Assembly (NCBI GenBank): GCA_027100635.1
Contig: JAMOOQ010000018.1
Location: 1-52,087, forward strand
Length of the DNA: 52,087 nt
Reading direction: 5' to 3'
Origin: Campylobacteraceae bacterium
Lineage (GTDB): Bacteria > Campylobacterota > Campylobacteria > Campylobacterales > Sulfurovaceae
The translations under genes and the position numbers were made by a program. Of this stretch, positions 7,692 through 17,143 are shown piece after piece. The notes under the pieces are model-generated. The model ran no database searches. It was not told the origin of the DNA and saw only the letters and a list, made by a program, of their open reading frames with translations. Numbering within the stretch: position 1 is the first letter of the stretch; the number at the start of each line of letters is the position of its first letter.

Positions 7692-7715
7692 AATTACTAC
7701 TTATGGGTAGTAATT
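7692..7715 (-). promoter_or_regulatory. Dyad in the nrdD leader
   Basis: A perfect 9-bp inverted repeat (AATTACTAC, 6-nt spacer, GTAGTAATT) lies 20-43 bp upstream of the nrdD start. An A/T-rich -10-like TATGATAAT is just upstream on the minus strand (about 7721-7729). The dyad therefore sits near the predicted transcription start or early leader, a position suited to a repressor operator or an mRNA hairpin. It does not match an FNR/CRP site or an NrdR box. Confidence 0.45.
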
Positions 7716-7790
7716 GAAATATTATCATATATATTATTAATAATAAGTTTATTGACTGATATTATGCATATTTAAATTATTTGTAAAATT

Positions 7791-7844
7791 CAAGGGTAAC
7801 CACGAGGGATTTACCCCTACAAAATGCTAATTAGCCGTAGGGGT
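7791..7844. repeat. Dispersed GGG(T/C)AACC...CCCCTAC hairpin repeat, copy 1
   Basis: The sequence GGGTAACCACGAGGGATTTACCCCTAC is followed by an inverted GTAGGGGT. The arms ACCCCTAC (7813-7820) and GTAGGGGT (7837-7844) form a perfect 8-bp stem. Related copies occur at 25921-25947 and 42454-42480. All three lie at gene ends, so they may double as transcription terminators. Confidence 0.6.
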
Positions 7845-7924
7845 ATCATAAAATATGGATAATTATAAATATTTATATAAAGTGCGTAACATCAGTTATT
7901 GAGTATATTTATACTATAAAATTT

Positions 7925-9124
7925 TCAATTTAAATCCAACTCTTTTACATTCCATGGCAATCCATTTAAATTTAATTCTTCCATAAAAATATCAGGGTCA
8001 AACTGTTCTATATTATAAACTCCTGTTTTATCCCATTTACCATCTAATATTATCTTTGCACCTATCATTGCAGGGACTCCTGTGGTATATGAAACACCTT
8101 GTGAACCAACCTCTTCGTAACAATCCTCATGCTGTTTTACTTGATAGATATAAATTCGTTTTTTTATCCCATCTTTTATTCCAGTTGCAATAATTCCAAT
8201 ATTAGTTTTACCCGTAGTTCGCTCACCTAATGAAGCTGGATCTGGCAAAAGTGTAGCTAAAAATTCCATTGGGACAATCTTTTGCCCCTTATGTTCAACC
8301 TCTTTTATCCCAAGCATCCCAACATTTTCTAAACACTTCATATGAGTAAGATAACTTTGAGAGAATGTCATAAAGAATCTTATTCTTTTTAGACCTTTGA
8401 TATGTTTTATAAGGCTCTCCATCTCTTCGTGATAAAGAAGATAACTATCTTTCTCCCCAACTTCTGGATAATCCCAAACTTCCATAATCTCCATTGGTTT
8501 AGTCTCTATCCATTTACCATTTTGCCAATATCTACCATTTGCAGATACCTCTCTCAAATTAATCTCAGGATTAAAATTTGTGGCAAAAGCATAACCATGG
8601 TCGCCATCATTACAATCCATTATATCAATAGTCTCTATCTCATCAAAATAGTGTTTCTGTGCATAAGCACAAAATAAATTTGTAACCCCAGGGTCAAATC
8701 CACTTCCTAAAAGTCCCATAATTCCAACCTCTTTAAAAGACCTATCTCTTGCCCACTGCTCTTTATATTCAAACTTTGCAGTATCAGGATGCTCATAATT
8801 TGCTGTATCAAGATAATCAACTTGAGTTTTAATACATGCATCCATAATTGTTAAATCTTGATATGGAAGAGCTACATTAATCACAATATTTGGTTTTAAT
8901 TCATTAATCAGTTCAACTAAATCATCTACACTATCAGCATCAATAGACCTTGTATCAATATCTATATTAAATCTATTTTTTACAGATTTTGCAATTTTTT
9001 CACACTTACTTACTGTTCTACTAGCTAGTGTGATATGATTAAATGTCTCACTATTTAACGCACACTTATGAGCCACAACACTACCCACACCACCTGCTCC
9101 AATGATTAATACTCTATTTTCCAA
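7925..9124 (-). CDS. Carboxynorspermidine dehydrogenase (saccharopine dehydrogenase family)
   Basis: The 399-aa protein starts with the Rossmann motif VLIIGAGGVGSVVAHKCA and has the family segments SRTVSKCEKIA, INVALPYQDLTIMDAC and GFDPGVTNLF. These fit carboxynorspermidine/carboxyspermidine dehydrogenase, which condenses aspartate semialdehyde with a diamine in the alternative spermidine pathway used by Campylobacter and Vibrio. A homology search could instead place it with Lys1/Lys9 saccharopine dehydrogenases, but the length and the PDPASLGERTTGKTNIG segment favour the polyamine enzyme. It is monocistronic or the last gene of a unit starting upstream of hemH. The decarboxylase partner is not in this window. 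Confidence 0.85.
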   Translation of the reverse strand: MENRVLIIGAGGVGSVVAHKCALNSETFNHITLASRTVSKCEKIAKSVKNRFNIDIDTRSIDADSVDDLVELINELKPNIVINVALPYQDLTIMDACIKTQVDYLDTANYEHPDTAKFEYKEQWARDRSFKEVGIMGLLGSGFDPGVTNLFCAYAQKHYFDEIETIDIMDCNDGDHGYAFATNFNPEINLREVSANGRYWQNGKWIETKPMEIMEVWDYPEVGEKDSYLLYHEEMESLIKHIKGLKRIRFFMTFSQSYLTHMKCLENVGMLGIKEVEHKGQKIVPMEFLATLLPDPASLGERTTGKTNIGIIATGIKDGIKKRIYIYQVKQHEDCYEEVGSQGVSYTTGVPAMIGAKIILDGKWDKTGVYNIEQFDPDIFMEELNLNGLPWNVKELDLN

Positions 9125-9186
9125 CTATTTATCCTTTATTAATTCAGATTCTATAATTGATTATAGCATATTATGAATTAAGAATT

Positions 9187-10140
9187 TTAAGGTTTGTTAT
9201 ATTTAATATAATTTACTTTTTTTGCTATAAAATCAATAAATTGATTATTATTACTATTAAAACATTTTGCCACAATAAAATCATCATATTTGAGTTTTTT
9301 GGCAATTTCGCGAGTTTCAATATCTAGTTCAAAAATTGTCTCTGAATTATCTATTGTAAAAGCCAATGGGTATATTATAACCTTACTATTTGTGGGATTT
9401 CTAATCGTATCAACTAAAGATGGTTCTAACCAACTTGAATTTCCTACTTTCGATTGATAAACAAGTTTTATATTATTAAATTCTAGACCTTTAAATTTGA
9501 GATAAGTTTTTAGAGCAGATACATTTGCTTCAACTTGTTTTTCGTAAGGGTCTCCATTTTTAATAATACTAACTGGTAATCCATGAGCTGATAATAACAA
9601 ATCATATTCAATACTATTTTTATCTTTAATTGCATCAATTATCTGTTCATAAGATGCTTTTATATACTCAAAATCATCATAATAACTATCAATTACTTTA
9701 ATTGTTGGATGATAATTTATCTCCTCACAAATTTGTTGAATATCTTCTATAGATGAGAGTGTAGTGGTTGTTGAGTATTGAGGATACATTGGAAATAGTA
9801 TAAGCTCACCTACCCAATCTTTTTTTAGTTGAAGTAGTGCCTCTTTGCTAAATGGAGGAACATATCTCATTGCCATATAGATTGGCATATCAAGTTTGGT
9901 AGAAAGTTTATCAATAAGTTCGCTAGTAAGAGTTGTTAAAGGAGACTTTCCACCAATAAGTTCAAAATTCTCTTTTACCTCATCTAATCGTTTTGATATA
10001 ATAATATTTCCTATAAATTTTCGTAAAACTTTATTTATAGGCAAAATATTTTTATCGCTAAACATATTTCTTAAAAATAACTCCACCTCATTAATATTAT
10101 TTGCTCCACCCATATTTAATAATAATAATGCTCTTTTCAT
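9187..10140 (-). CDS. hemH: Ferrochelatase
   Basis: HemH inserts Fe2+ into protoporphyrin IX, the last step of protohaem synthesis. The 317-aa protein starts LLLNMGGANN and has AMRYVPPF, LFPMYPQYSTTT, the catalytic LLSAHGLPVSII segment (His of SAHG) and VYQSKVGNSSWLEPSL. These are the standard family motifs and the length is normal. It directly abuts the bpt stop codon upstream. Haem supply fits with the large cytochrome c in the same window. Confidence 0.95.
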   Translation of the reverse strand: MKRALLLLNMGGANNINEVELFLRNMFSDKNILPINKVLRKFIGNIIISKRLDEVKENFELIGGKSPLTTLTSELIDKLSTKLDMPIYMAMRYVPPFSKEALLQLKKDWVGELILFPMYPQYSTTTTLSSIEDIQQICEEINYHPTIKVIDSYYDDFEYIKASYEQIIDAIKDKNSIEYDLLLSAHGLPVSIIKNGDPYEKQVEANVSALKTYLKFKGLEFNNIKLVYQSKVGNSSWLEPSLVDTIRNPTNSKVIIYPLAFTIDNSETIFELDIETREIAKKLKYDDFIVAKCFNSNNNQFIDFIAKKVNYIKYNKP

Positions 10141-10887
10141 TTAATTTTCCTGCCAATTTGCTGCTTTTGAAATATCAGGAAAACCATCTAATATCTCCTG
10201 ATTATTAAAGTTAGTTTTATATGCAAAAGCTTTGCATCCCTCTACCCAATAACCTAAATATATCCATTTTAAACCAAGACTCTTTGCTAATTCTATCTGA
10301 TATAATAAGGAGTAAGTACCAAGTGATAATCTCGAATAATCATGATCATAATAAAAATATATAGAACTAATTCCATCTTCTAAAATATCAATTAAATCAA
10401 CACCAATAAGTTTTTCATCTTTGATATAAAGTACCTCTTTCCCAAATTCATAAGCTCCTGTGACAAAGTTTTCGGAGTACTCACTGCCTTTAATATTACT
10501 ATGTTTCCATCCATCACTTTTCTCTTTTCCTTTATGATAACTATTGTATAAATCAAGATGATTTTTAGTTAAAGTTGGTTTTTGCATAACTATTTGGGTA
10601 TCTTTATTTCGTTTTATTGATTTCTTTTGTGAACTAGTCGGTTTAAAATTATCAACATCTATTCTAAGACTTTTACACTCTGTACAACCATTGCAAACAG
10701 GATGAAAAAAATATTTACCAAATCTTCTCCATCCTCTATGTATAACTGCTGTAACAAACTCTGTAGAAGCATGATAGACATATTTATAGTTCATTCTTAC
10801 CTTTTTATCAGGAAGATATGAACATTCATAATCTAACATTGAAAAATCTATCGATTTTGGATCTAGTTTATTTATATTTTGTTTCAT
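10141..10887 (-). CDS. bpt: Aspartate/glutamate leucyltransferase (Bpt/Ate family)
   Basis: Bpt transfers leucine from Leu-tRNA to N-terminal Asp or Glu of proteins, creating an N-degron for ClpS/ClpAP. The 248-aa protein has the N-terminal CSYLPDKKVRMNYKYV region, the RRFGKYFFHPVCNGCTECKSLRIDV Cys cluster and the C-terminal YLGYWVEGCKAFAYKTNF segment typical of the ATE/Bpt fold. Its stop codon abuts the hemH start, so the two are co-transcribed. Whether it transfers Leu or Arg is inferred from bacterial family membership. Confidence 0.9.
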   Translation of the reverse strand: MKQNINKLDPKSIDFSMLDYECSYLPDKKVRMNYKYVYHASTEFVTAVIHRGWRRFGKYFFHPVCNGCTECKSLRIDVDNFKPTSSQKKSIKRNKDTQIVMQKPTLTKNHLDLYNSYHKGKEKSDGWKHSNIKGSEYSENFVTGAYEFGKEVLYIKDEKLIGVDLIDILEDGISSIYFYYDHDYSRLSLGTYSLLYQIELAKSLGLKWIYLGYWVEGCKAFAYKTNFNNQEILDGFPDISKAANWQEN

Positions 10888-10902
10888 AATTAGGATTTTA
10901 CC

Positions 10903-11508
10903 TTAATTAAATAAACAGCATTTTTTTACTTTTAAATAGTATAAAATACTTAAAAAACTAACAACACTTATTGCAATAATAGTAGCATTTTTTAGATAAT
11001 TCTCAACTAAAGCTTGATTGTCTCCTATGATATAGCCAATGGCTAAAAGAACTATCATCCATATAGAAGCACCTAAAGAGGTATATATTGAGAATTTTGT
11101 GATATTCATTTGAGAAAGACCAGCAGGAAAAGATATATATTGTCTAACTCCTGGGATTAAACGCCCATTAAATGTTGATATTTCACCATGTTTGTTAAAA
11201 AAATCTTCTAATTTATTAAGTGTTGTTTCTTTAAAAAAAAACTTATTACCATATTTAATTAGAAAAGCTCTTCCATATTTAATTGCTAAAAAATAGTTAA
11301 ATAAAGCACCAAAAAGAGAACCCAAAACACCAGTAATAAATACTATATAGATATTCATCTCTCCCGTAAAAGCGAGATAGCCAGCTGGTATCATAATAAT
11401 TTCACTAGGAAAGGGAAAAAAGCTACTTTCTAAAAACATAAGAAAAAAGATACCTAAATATCCTATATCTCCTATGCTTTGAACTATAAAATTGGCTATT
11501 TCGTGCAT
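10903..11508 (-). CDS. DedA family membrane protein
   Basis: The 201-aa integral membrane protein has the DedA/SNARE-associated signature: FFPFPSEIIMIPAGYLA, then GALFNYFLAIKYGR, and FNGRLIPGVRQYISFPAGLSQM with the conserved GRxxPxxR segment. DedA proteins are implicated in lipid flipping (undecaprenyl phosphate or phosphatidylethanolamine) and membrane homeostasis. It has about five hydrophobic segments. It starts 3 bp after the accA stop and precedes bpt, on the same strand. Confidence 0.9.
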   Translation of the reverse strand: MHEIANFIVQSIGDIGYLGIFFLMFLESSFFPFPSEIIMIPAGYLAFTGEMNIYIVFITGVLGSLFGALFNYFLAIKYGRAFLIKYGNKFFFKETTLNKLEDFFNKHGEISTFNGRLIPGVRQYISFPAGLSQMNITKFSIYTSLGASIWMIVLLAIGYIIGDNQALVENYLKNATIIAISVVSFLSILYYLKVKKCCLFN

Positions 11509-11511
11509 ATA

Positions 11512-12447
11512 TTATTCCGAAAATGCACCAATAGATGTAACTTTATCATATCTTTTTTGAAGCAATTCTTCTGTTGATAATGCTTTAAGCTCTTTTATGC
11601 TTTCCAAAAAATAATCTTTTAATAAAAATGCTGCACCTTTTTTATTTCTATGAGCACCCATAATAGGCTCATCAATAATATCATCAATTAAATTATGTTC
11701 TAAAAGATAATTTGGTGTAATTTTAAGTGCTTTCGTTGCTTGTTCAACCTTTTTTGGATCACTCCATAAAATTGCTGAACATCCCTCTGGAGAGATAACA
11801 GAAAATACGGAATATGTCATCATTGCAAATTTATCACCAACCCCAATTGCCAATGCTCCACCACTACCACCTTCACCAATCACGACACATATAATTGGAA
11901 CTTTTACACTAATAAACTCAAATAAGTTTCTGGCAATAGCTTCACTTTGACCTCTCTCTTCTGCACCAAGACCAGGGTAAGCTCCAGGAGTATCAATTAA
12001 TAATAACACTGGAATATCAAATTTTTCAGCAAGTTTAACTGCTCTTAGGGCTTTTCTATAGCCTTCAGGATTTGGCATACCAAAGTTTCTCATTATCTTT
12101 CGTTTTATTCCACGACCTTTTTGTTCACCAATAACCATAGTTTTTTGACCATCTATCCAGCCAATATAACATACCATTGCAGTATCATCTTTAAAGGCTC
12201 TATCACCATGAATTTCATAAGATTTATCCATCATATTTCTTATATAATCTAATGCATAAGGACGATCAGGGTGTCTAGCTAATTGAAGTTTTTGATAATC
12301 ACTAAGTGAATTAAAACTTTTTTTAACCTCTTTTTGAAGATCTTTTTGTAATTTTTCTATTAAACCCTCATCAGAGACAGCCGTTGCTATCTCCATCTCA
12401 TTCATCACTGCTTCAATATTTTTCTCAAACTCTAAATATGTAGGCAT
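11512..12447 (-). CDS. accA: Acetyl-CoA carboxylase carboxyltransferase subunit alpha
   Basis: AccA is the alpha half of the carboxyltransferase that forms malonyl-CoA. The 311-aa protein has the family segments [57 protein letters not shown] cut here to its core TPGAYPG, and [12 protein letters not shown], which form the crotonase-fold active site. It is 11 bp downstream of fabF, placing it in a fatty-acid synthesis operon with acpP and fabF. Confidence 0.96.
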   Translation of the reverse strand: MPTYLEFEKNIEAVMNEMEIATAVSDEGLIEKLQKDLQKEVKKSFNSLSDYQKLQLARHPDRPYALDYIRNMMDKSYEIHGDRAFKDDTAMVCYIGWIDGQKTMVIGEQKGRGIKRKIMRNFGMPNPEGYRKALRAVKLAEKFDIPVLLLIDTPGAYPGLGAEERGQSEAIARNLFEFISVKVPIICVVIGEGGSGGALAIGVGDKFAMMTYSVFSVISPEGCSAILWSDPKKVEQATKALKITPNYLLEHNLIDDIIDEPIMGAHRNKKGAAFLLKDYFLESIKELKALSTEELLQKRYDKVTSIGAFSE

Positions 12448-12458
12448 ATCATCACCAC

Positions 12459-13676
12459 CTATACTTTTTTAAATATTATAACACCATTTGTGCCACCAAA
12501 ACCAAAAGAGTTACTCATTGCAACATCTACAGTGGCTTTTCTAGCAACATTAGGTACATAATCTAAATCACAATTTTCATCAGGATTTTTATAATTTATA
12601 GTTGGAGGCAATATACCATCTCTCATAACCATAAGAGTTGTAACAGCTTCAATTGCTCCAGAAGCACCCAAACAGTGACCTAATTGACCCTTGATTGAAC
12701 TTACAGGTGGACAATCTTCTTTAGCACCAAACACCTCTTTAATTGCAGCAGTTTCATTTTTATCATTTGCAGGAGTACTTGTTCCATGAGCATTAATATA
12801 ATCTATTTTTGGATTTTTTGCCATTCGCATTGCTGCTTTTATTGCTCTTAATGGACCATCAACCACAGGAGAGGTAATATGGTTAGCATCTCCACTTTCT
12901 CCAAAGCCGATAATTTCAGCATAAATATTAGCTCCTCTAGCTTTTGCACTTTCATACTCTTCAAGTACTAATGCTCCAGCACCCTCACCCATAACAAAGC
13001 CACTACGAGTAGCATCAAAAGGACGAGAAGAACCTTGAGGATTATCATTATCAGTGGATAGTGCTTTCATTGCAGCGAATCCACCAATACCAGCAGGGCA
13101 AATAGCAGATTCTGCACCAACAACTAGCATTTTATCAGCACCATCAAGCATTATAGTTTTAACAGCTTCTGAAATTGCATGAGTTCCAGCAGCACAAGCT
13201 GTTACCGAAGATAAGTTAGGACCTTTCAGACTATGATAAATTGATATAAATCCACCAAGCATATTAACTAATGATGATGGTATAAAAAATGGTGATATTC
13301 GTCTAGGACCTCTATTTTCACATATAATAGAATTTTTTTCAATATTAGGTAGACCACCAATTCCAGAAGCGGAAGATACTCCAAATCGTTCAAAATCTAT
13401 ATCATTTGAAAAGTTTGCATCAGCCATAGCTTCATTAGATGCTTTAATTCCAAGTTGTATAAATCTATCAGCTTTTTTTATCTCTTTTTTATCCATTACT
13501 GATGATGGATCAAAGTCCAATATCTCTGCTGCAATTTTTACAGAGTGAGCAGAAGCATCAAAAGATTTTATCTCTTTTATACCACATTTAGCATCTACTA
13601 TTGCTTTAAAAGAACTCTCTTTATCTAAACCAACGCTATTTATCATCCCTATCCCAGTAACAACCACTCTTCTCAT
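12459..13676 (-). CDS. fabF: 3-oxoacyl-[acyl-carrier-protein] synthase II
   Basis: FabF performs condensing elongation of acyl-ACP with malonyl-ACP. The 405-aa thiolase-fold protein has the catalytic Cys in [13 protein letters not shown], the first His in [14 protein letters not shown], the second in [13 protein letters not shown], and the C-terminal [11 protein letters not shown] loop. Length and motifs are typical. acpP lies upstream on the same strand and accA 11 bp downstream. A long AT hairpin (13721-13762) separates acpP and fabF. Confidence 0.96.
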   Translation of the reverse strand: MRRVVVTGIGMINSVGLDKESSFKAIVDAKCGIKEIKSFDASAHSVKIAAEILDFDPSSVMDKKEIKKADRFIQLGIKASNEAMADANFSNDIDFERFGVSSASGIGGLPNIEKNSIICENRGPRRISPFFIPSSLVNMLGGFISIYHSLKGPNLSSVTACAAGTHAISEAVKTIMLDGADKMLVVGAESAICPAGIGGFAAMKALSTDNDNPQGSSRPFDATRSGFVMGEGAGALVLEEYESAKARGANIYAEIIGFGESGDANHITSPVVDGPLRAIKAAMRMAKNPKIDYINAHGTSTPANDKNETAAIKEVFGAKEDCPPVSSIKGQLGHCLGASGAIEAVTTLMVMRDGILPPTINYKNPDENCDLDYVPNVARKATVDVAMSNSFGFGGTNGVIIFKKV

Positions 13677-13720
13677 TAATCAACCCTTAATTTTCTATTA
13701 TTAACAAAATATACCTAAAA

Positions 13721-13762
13721 TATATAAAAATAATAATATAATAATATTATTATTTTTATATA
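13721..13762 (-). promoter_or_regulatory. 19-bp perfect A/T hairpin between acpP and fabF
   Basis: The arms 13721-13739 and 13744-13762 are perfectly complementary, are made only of A and T, and enclose a 4-nt AATA loop. The element sits between the acpP stop (13810) and the fabF start (13676). It could partly terminate transcription after the highly expressed acpP, or stabilise the acpP mRNA 3' end so that ACP is made in excess over FabF. Neither role can be chosen from sequence alone. Confidence 0.55.
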
Positions 13763-13809
13763 ACTTAATTTCTATACAAATCTATTATTATAGAGTTGTA
13801 TAGTTTGTG

Positions 13810-14040
13810 CTATTTATTTTCTTCAATAAACTTAATTGCATCAGAAACTGTAGAGATACCCTCAGCCTTATCATCTGGAATTTCAATATCAAATTCCTCT
13901 TCAAGAGCCATTACAAGCTCAACAACATCAAGTGAATCAGCGCCTAAATCTTCTACAAATTTAGAATCTTCTTTTACCTCATCAGGACTTACATTTAGTT
14001 GTTCAACAACAACATCTCTTACATCTTCAAATAGTGCCAT
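13810..14040 (-). CDS. acpP: Acyl carrier protein
   Basis: The 76-aa acidic protein carries growing acyl chains on a 4'-phosphopantetheine arm attached at Ser36 in the motif [11 protein letters not shown] strong AAGGAGTGA ribosome-binding site precedes the ATG, consistent with high expression. It leads the acpP-fabF-accA group. Length and sequence are typical for bacterial ACP. Confidence 0.97.
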   Translation of the reverse strand: MALFEDVRDVVVEQLNVSPDEVKEDSKFVEDLGADSLDVVELVMALEEEFDIEIPDDKAEGISTVSDAIKFIEENK

Positions 14041-14149
14041 TAGTCACTCCTTATTTTTATAAAAATACAGTTAGATTATATCAGAAAAATTATAAAAATA
14101 TCTTTCATCAGCCATTTTAATTTATAAAGTTTACAAAAATGGGAAATAT

Positions 14150-14830
14150 TTATATATATTCAAGATATAAATTTGGTAAATACTCACATATAGACACTAT
14201 TATAACTATAGATAATAAAACATATAATACCATAAATTTATTATATTTAGATGCAATCAAGCCACCAATAAATCCTACTATCATACCAGAAATATGAGCA
14301 CTCATATCAATTGATGGGAAAGCTAATCCAATTAAAAGATTAATACCCAGTATAACAGCCACATTATTCATCAACTCTTTAAATTGATATAATAACTCTT
14401 TTTTATGAACAATAAAGAAAGCAACTAATGCTCCAAAAATACCAAATATTGCCCCAGAAGCTCCTACTACAACTGATAATGGATGAAAATATATAGATGC
14501 TAATCCACCAATAATACCACTAACAAGATATATAATAATGTAATCTTGAGCCTTAAAATAATGCTCTATTGCTCTACCAACTATTACTAAAGATATTATA
14601 TTCATAGCAAGATGAATAAGTCCACCATGTAAAAATATTGATACTATGATTCTATACCACTCATTTTTAAGTGCCACAAATGGACCAAATATAGCTCCAT
14701 ATTCTGCTAAATCTTTAGATTGCATATCTAGTAAATTACCACTCATTATAATAGTATATACATAAGTTAATATTATAATTATAGATATACTATATGTTAC
14801 TTTGTATCTTTTAAACTCATTAATATCCAT
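14150..14830 (-). CDS. Rhomboid family intramembrane serine protease
   Basis: The 226-aa multi-pass membrane protein has the rhomboid catalytic motif GASGAIFG with nucleophile Ser125, the partner His179 in SAHISG, and the HLAMNI segment (Asn77) that forms the oxyanion hole. About six hydrophobic segments are visible. Rhomboids cleave transmembrane substrates within the bilayer; no substrate is suggested by the neighbours. The gene starts 4 bp after the hisF stop and is probably co-transcribed with it. Confidence 0.93.
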   Translation of the reverse strand: MDINEFKRYKVTYSISIIIILTYVYTIIMSGNLLDMQSKDLAEYGAIFGPFVALKNEWYRIIVSIFLHGGLIHLAMNIISLVIVGRAIEHYFKAQDYIIIYLVSGIIGGLASIYFHPLSVVVGASGAIFGIFGALVAFFIVHKKELLYQFKELMNNVAVILGINLLIGLAFPSIDMSAHISGMIVGFIGGLIASKYNKFMVLYVLLSIVIIVSICEYLPNLYLEYI

Positions 14831-14834
14831 AATC

Positions 14835-15599
14835 TTAAATCCGTACAGGGATATTATGTTTTTTTAAATAGTTTTTTAAATCCATAATATCTATCTCTTT
14901 AAAGTGAAATATACTAGCAGCTAAAGCAGCATCTGCGTTACCGAGAGTAAAAGAATCTTTAATATGCTCCATAGTTCCAGCCCCACCACTAGCAATAATT
15001 GGAATATTTGTAACCTCTCCAATTTTTGCATTAAGAATATTATCAAATCCAGCTTTTGTTCCATCTGCATCCATTGATGTAACTAGTAATTCCCCTGCAC
15101 CTCTATTGTACATCTCTTTTGCCCACTCTATAGCATCAATCTTTGTATCATTTCTTCCACCATGAGTAAAAATATGCCACTTATTATCTGATACTCTTTT
15201 TGCATCAATTGCCACAACTATACATTGAGAGCCAAATCTCTTAGCACTTTGATTTATAAAATCTGGATTTTTTATTGCTGCTGAATTGATACTTATTTTA
15301 TCACATCCCACATTTAAAAGTGAATAAATATCATTTAACTCTCTAATTCCACCACCTACAGTTAATGGTATAAAGACCTCTTTTGCTACTTGTTTTACAA
15401 CATCCACGATAGTATCTCTACCCTCATGAGTTGCTCCAATATCAAGAAATGTTATCTCATCAGCACCCTCTTGATTATATCTTTTTGCCACTTCTACAGG
15501 ATCTCCTGCATCTCTTAGCCCCACAAAATTAACACCTTTAACCACTCTACCACCTTGAACATCAAGACAAGGGATAATTCTTTTTGCAAAATAATCCAT
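14835..15599 (-). CDS. hisF: Imidazole glycerol phosphate synthase subunit HisF
   Basis: HisF is the cyclase subunit that, with the HisH glutaminase, forms imidazole glycerol phosphate and AICAR in histidine synthesis. The 254-aa TIM barrel starts [18 protein letters not shown] with catalytic Asp13. It has [27 protein letters not shown] with the second catalytic Asp, and the phosphate-binding [10 protein letters not shown] loop. hisH is not adjacent, so the his genes are scattered in this genome. Confidence 0.96.
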   Translation of the reverse strand: MDYFAKRIIPCLDVQGGRVVKGVNFVGLRDAGDPVEVAKRYNQEGADEITFLDIGATHEGRDTIVDVVKQVAKEVFIPLTVGGGIRELNDIYSLLNVGCDKISINSAAIKNPDFINQSAKRFGSQCIVVAIDAKRVSDNKWHIFTHGGRNDTKIDAIEWAKEMYNRGAGELLVTSMDADGTKAGFDNILNAKIGEVTNIPIIASGGAGTMEHIKDSFTLGNADAALAASIFHFKEIDIMDLKNYLKKHNIPVRI

Positions 15600-15786
15600 A
15601 AATTTCCTAGTTTTAATATATCTAATTATACAAAAAAAATCTAAACACTTATCTATAAATTATTTTAATTAACAAGTAACTTTTTGTATCATAATAAAAA
15701 TAAATAGATAAAGAGGTTTGTTTTCTTATTATATATAATAATAATATGTTATATTTTTATATAATTAAAATTAGGGAATTAATAAA

Positions 15787-16965
15787 ATGAAAAAAATAAT
15801 AATTTTGTCAATGGCAACAGCTTCTTTAATATATGCAACAAATGGTGATAATATGATAGGTCTTGGACCTGAATCAAGAGCTTTGGGTGGAACTGGTATT
15901 GCTTTAGGGATGGGAGCTGATTCGGTATTTAAAAATCCAGCATGGTTAGTTGATAGTAAAGGACTTCAAGGTATTTTTGGTGCAACTGTATTTATGCCAA
16001 CAGTAAAAGCAAGAAATACAGGTATGGGTAGTGGAGAATGGGGTGAGAGTAAGTCTGATTTATCTTTAATTCCAGAGATTGCAATTACTGATCATATTAC
16101 AGATGATTTGTCTTATGGTTTTGGTATGTTTGGAGTATCTGGAATGGGTGTTGATTATAGAAATGATGACCCAATAAAAGGTCTTTCTAGTATGAGAACA
16201 AATTTCCAATATATGAGATTTGTATCATCTTTAAGTTATAAAATGGGTGATTTAAGACTAGGTGCAGGAGCAAGTATCGCTTATGGTTCTTTGGGAATGG
16301 CGGCTCTTACACCAAGTGACCCAAATGATCCTTCAACTATGGCTCAGAGAGGTGGTGGAACAAGTGAAGATTTTGGAGTTGGTTTTCAAGTTGGAGCTGG
16401 TTATTATATGAGCGACACTATTACTCTTGGTACATATTATCAAAGTCAAATAGATACAGAATATGAAGATGTATTTGATTTTAATGCAGATGGTATATAT
16501 GACGCACTGAAATTATCTCAACCTGCTGAATATGGTGTTGGTATTGCATATAACGATGGGGATTTTGCAATAACTGTTGATTATAGAAAAATTATGTGGT
16601 CTGAAGCTGATGGATATGATAACTTTGCATGGGAAGATCAAGATGTAATAGCTCTTGGTGTATCATATAGAATGGATGACTTGACTCTAAGAGCAGGTTA
16701 TAATTATGCTGAATCTCCTTTAAAAGATATTCCTGCTGTTACAGATATGACACAATATCAAAATGTATACTTTAATATGTTAGGTTTCCCTGCTGTTTCT
16801 GATACGCATTATACAGTTGGTGCTGGTTACCAATTTACTCCAAAAATTTGTTTAGATGTAGCTTATGTTTATGCTCCTGAAGTAACAGAAGTTAGTATGT
16901 TGGGTCTTGAAGCTTCAAATGAACAAAATTCAGTATCTTTTGCTATTCATTATAAATTTGATTAA
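15787..16965 (+). CDS. OmpP1/FadL/TodX family outer-membrane transporter
   Basis: The 392-aa protein begins with a Sec signal peptide (about residues 1-18, MKKIIILSMATASLIYATN). The mature start is typical of FadL-type proteins: GLGPESRALGGTGIALG, followed by FKNPAWL. The rest has alternating beta-strand patterns, and the chain ends HYKFD with an aromatic near the C-terminus, as expected for a 14-stranded barrel. FadL-type channels import hydrophobic compounds such as fatty acids or aromatics; the substrate is not indicated. It is transcribed alone, divergent from hisF. A GGGA site lies 8-9 bp before the ATG. Confidence 0.9.
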   Translation: MKKIIILSMATASLIYATNGDNMIGLGPESRALGGTGIALGMGADSVFKNPAWLVDSKGLQGIFGATVFMPTVKARNTGMGSGEWGESKSDLSLIPEIAITDHITDDLSYGFGMFGVSGMGVDYRNDDPIKGLSSMRTNFQYMRFVSSLSYKMGDLRLGAGASIAYGSLGMAALTPSDPNDPSTMAQRGGGTSEDFGVGFQVGAGYYMSDTITLGTYYQSQIDTEYEDVFDFNADGIYDALKLSQPAEYGVGIAYNDGDFAITVDYRKIMWSEADGYDNFAWEDQDVIALGVSYRMDDLTLRAGYNYAESPLKDIPAVTDMTQYQNVYFNMLGFPAVSDTHYTVGAGYQFTPKICLDVAYVYAPEVTEVSMLGLEASNEQNSVSFAIHYKFD

Positions 16966-16999
16966 AGATTGATAGAACCTTTTAGATTCCGTGTCACAT

Positions 17000-17119
17000 T
17001 TTAAGTACCGTGTGATGAATAGCCACTTTTTATGATATAATACTCCAAAGATAATAAAAGATGGAAAAAGAGTACGAATAAACTTAGAAAAAATGTAAAT
17101 TCAATACACGGTACTTAAA
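17000..17119. mobile_element. MITE-like element with 14-bp terminal inverted repeats
   Basis: The ends TTTAAGTACCGTGT (17000-17013) and its perfect reverse complement ACACGGTACTTAAA (17106-17119) bound 120 bp with no credible ORF. Inside is a promoter-like TATAAT (about 17036-17041). A 13-base fragment of the hairpin repeat seen at 271-283 lies immediately left (16983-16995, inverted). Size, terminal repeats and intergenic position fit a non-autonomous transposable element, but no target-site duplication is evident. It could also act as a bidirectional terminator between the convergent porin and LemA genes. Confidence 0.55.
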
Positions 17120-17143
17120 TTTATATAAAATATCTCAGTTTTT

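Noticed and set aside
7692-7715. NrdR box or FNR site before nrdD
   Set aside because: The dyad AATTACTAC/GTAGTAATT matches neither the NrdR consensus (ACACWATATWTWGTGT-like) nor TTGAT-N4-ATCAA.
13796-14062. 88-aa plus-strand ORF rich in Ser and Thr
   Set aside because: It is the exact antisense of acpP, and its composition is the mirror of ACP codons. It has no ribosome-binding site.
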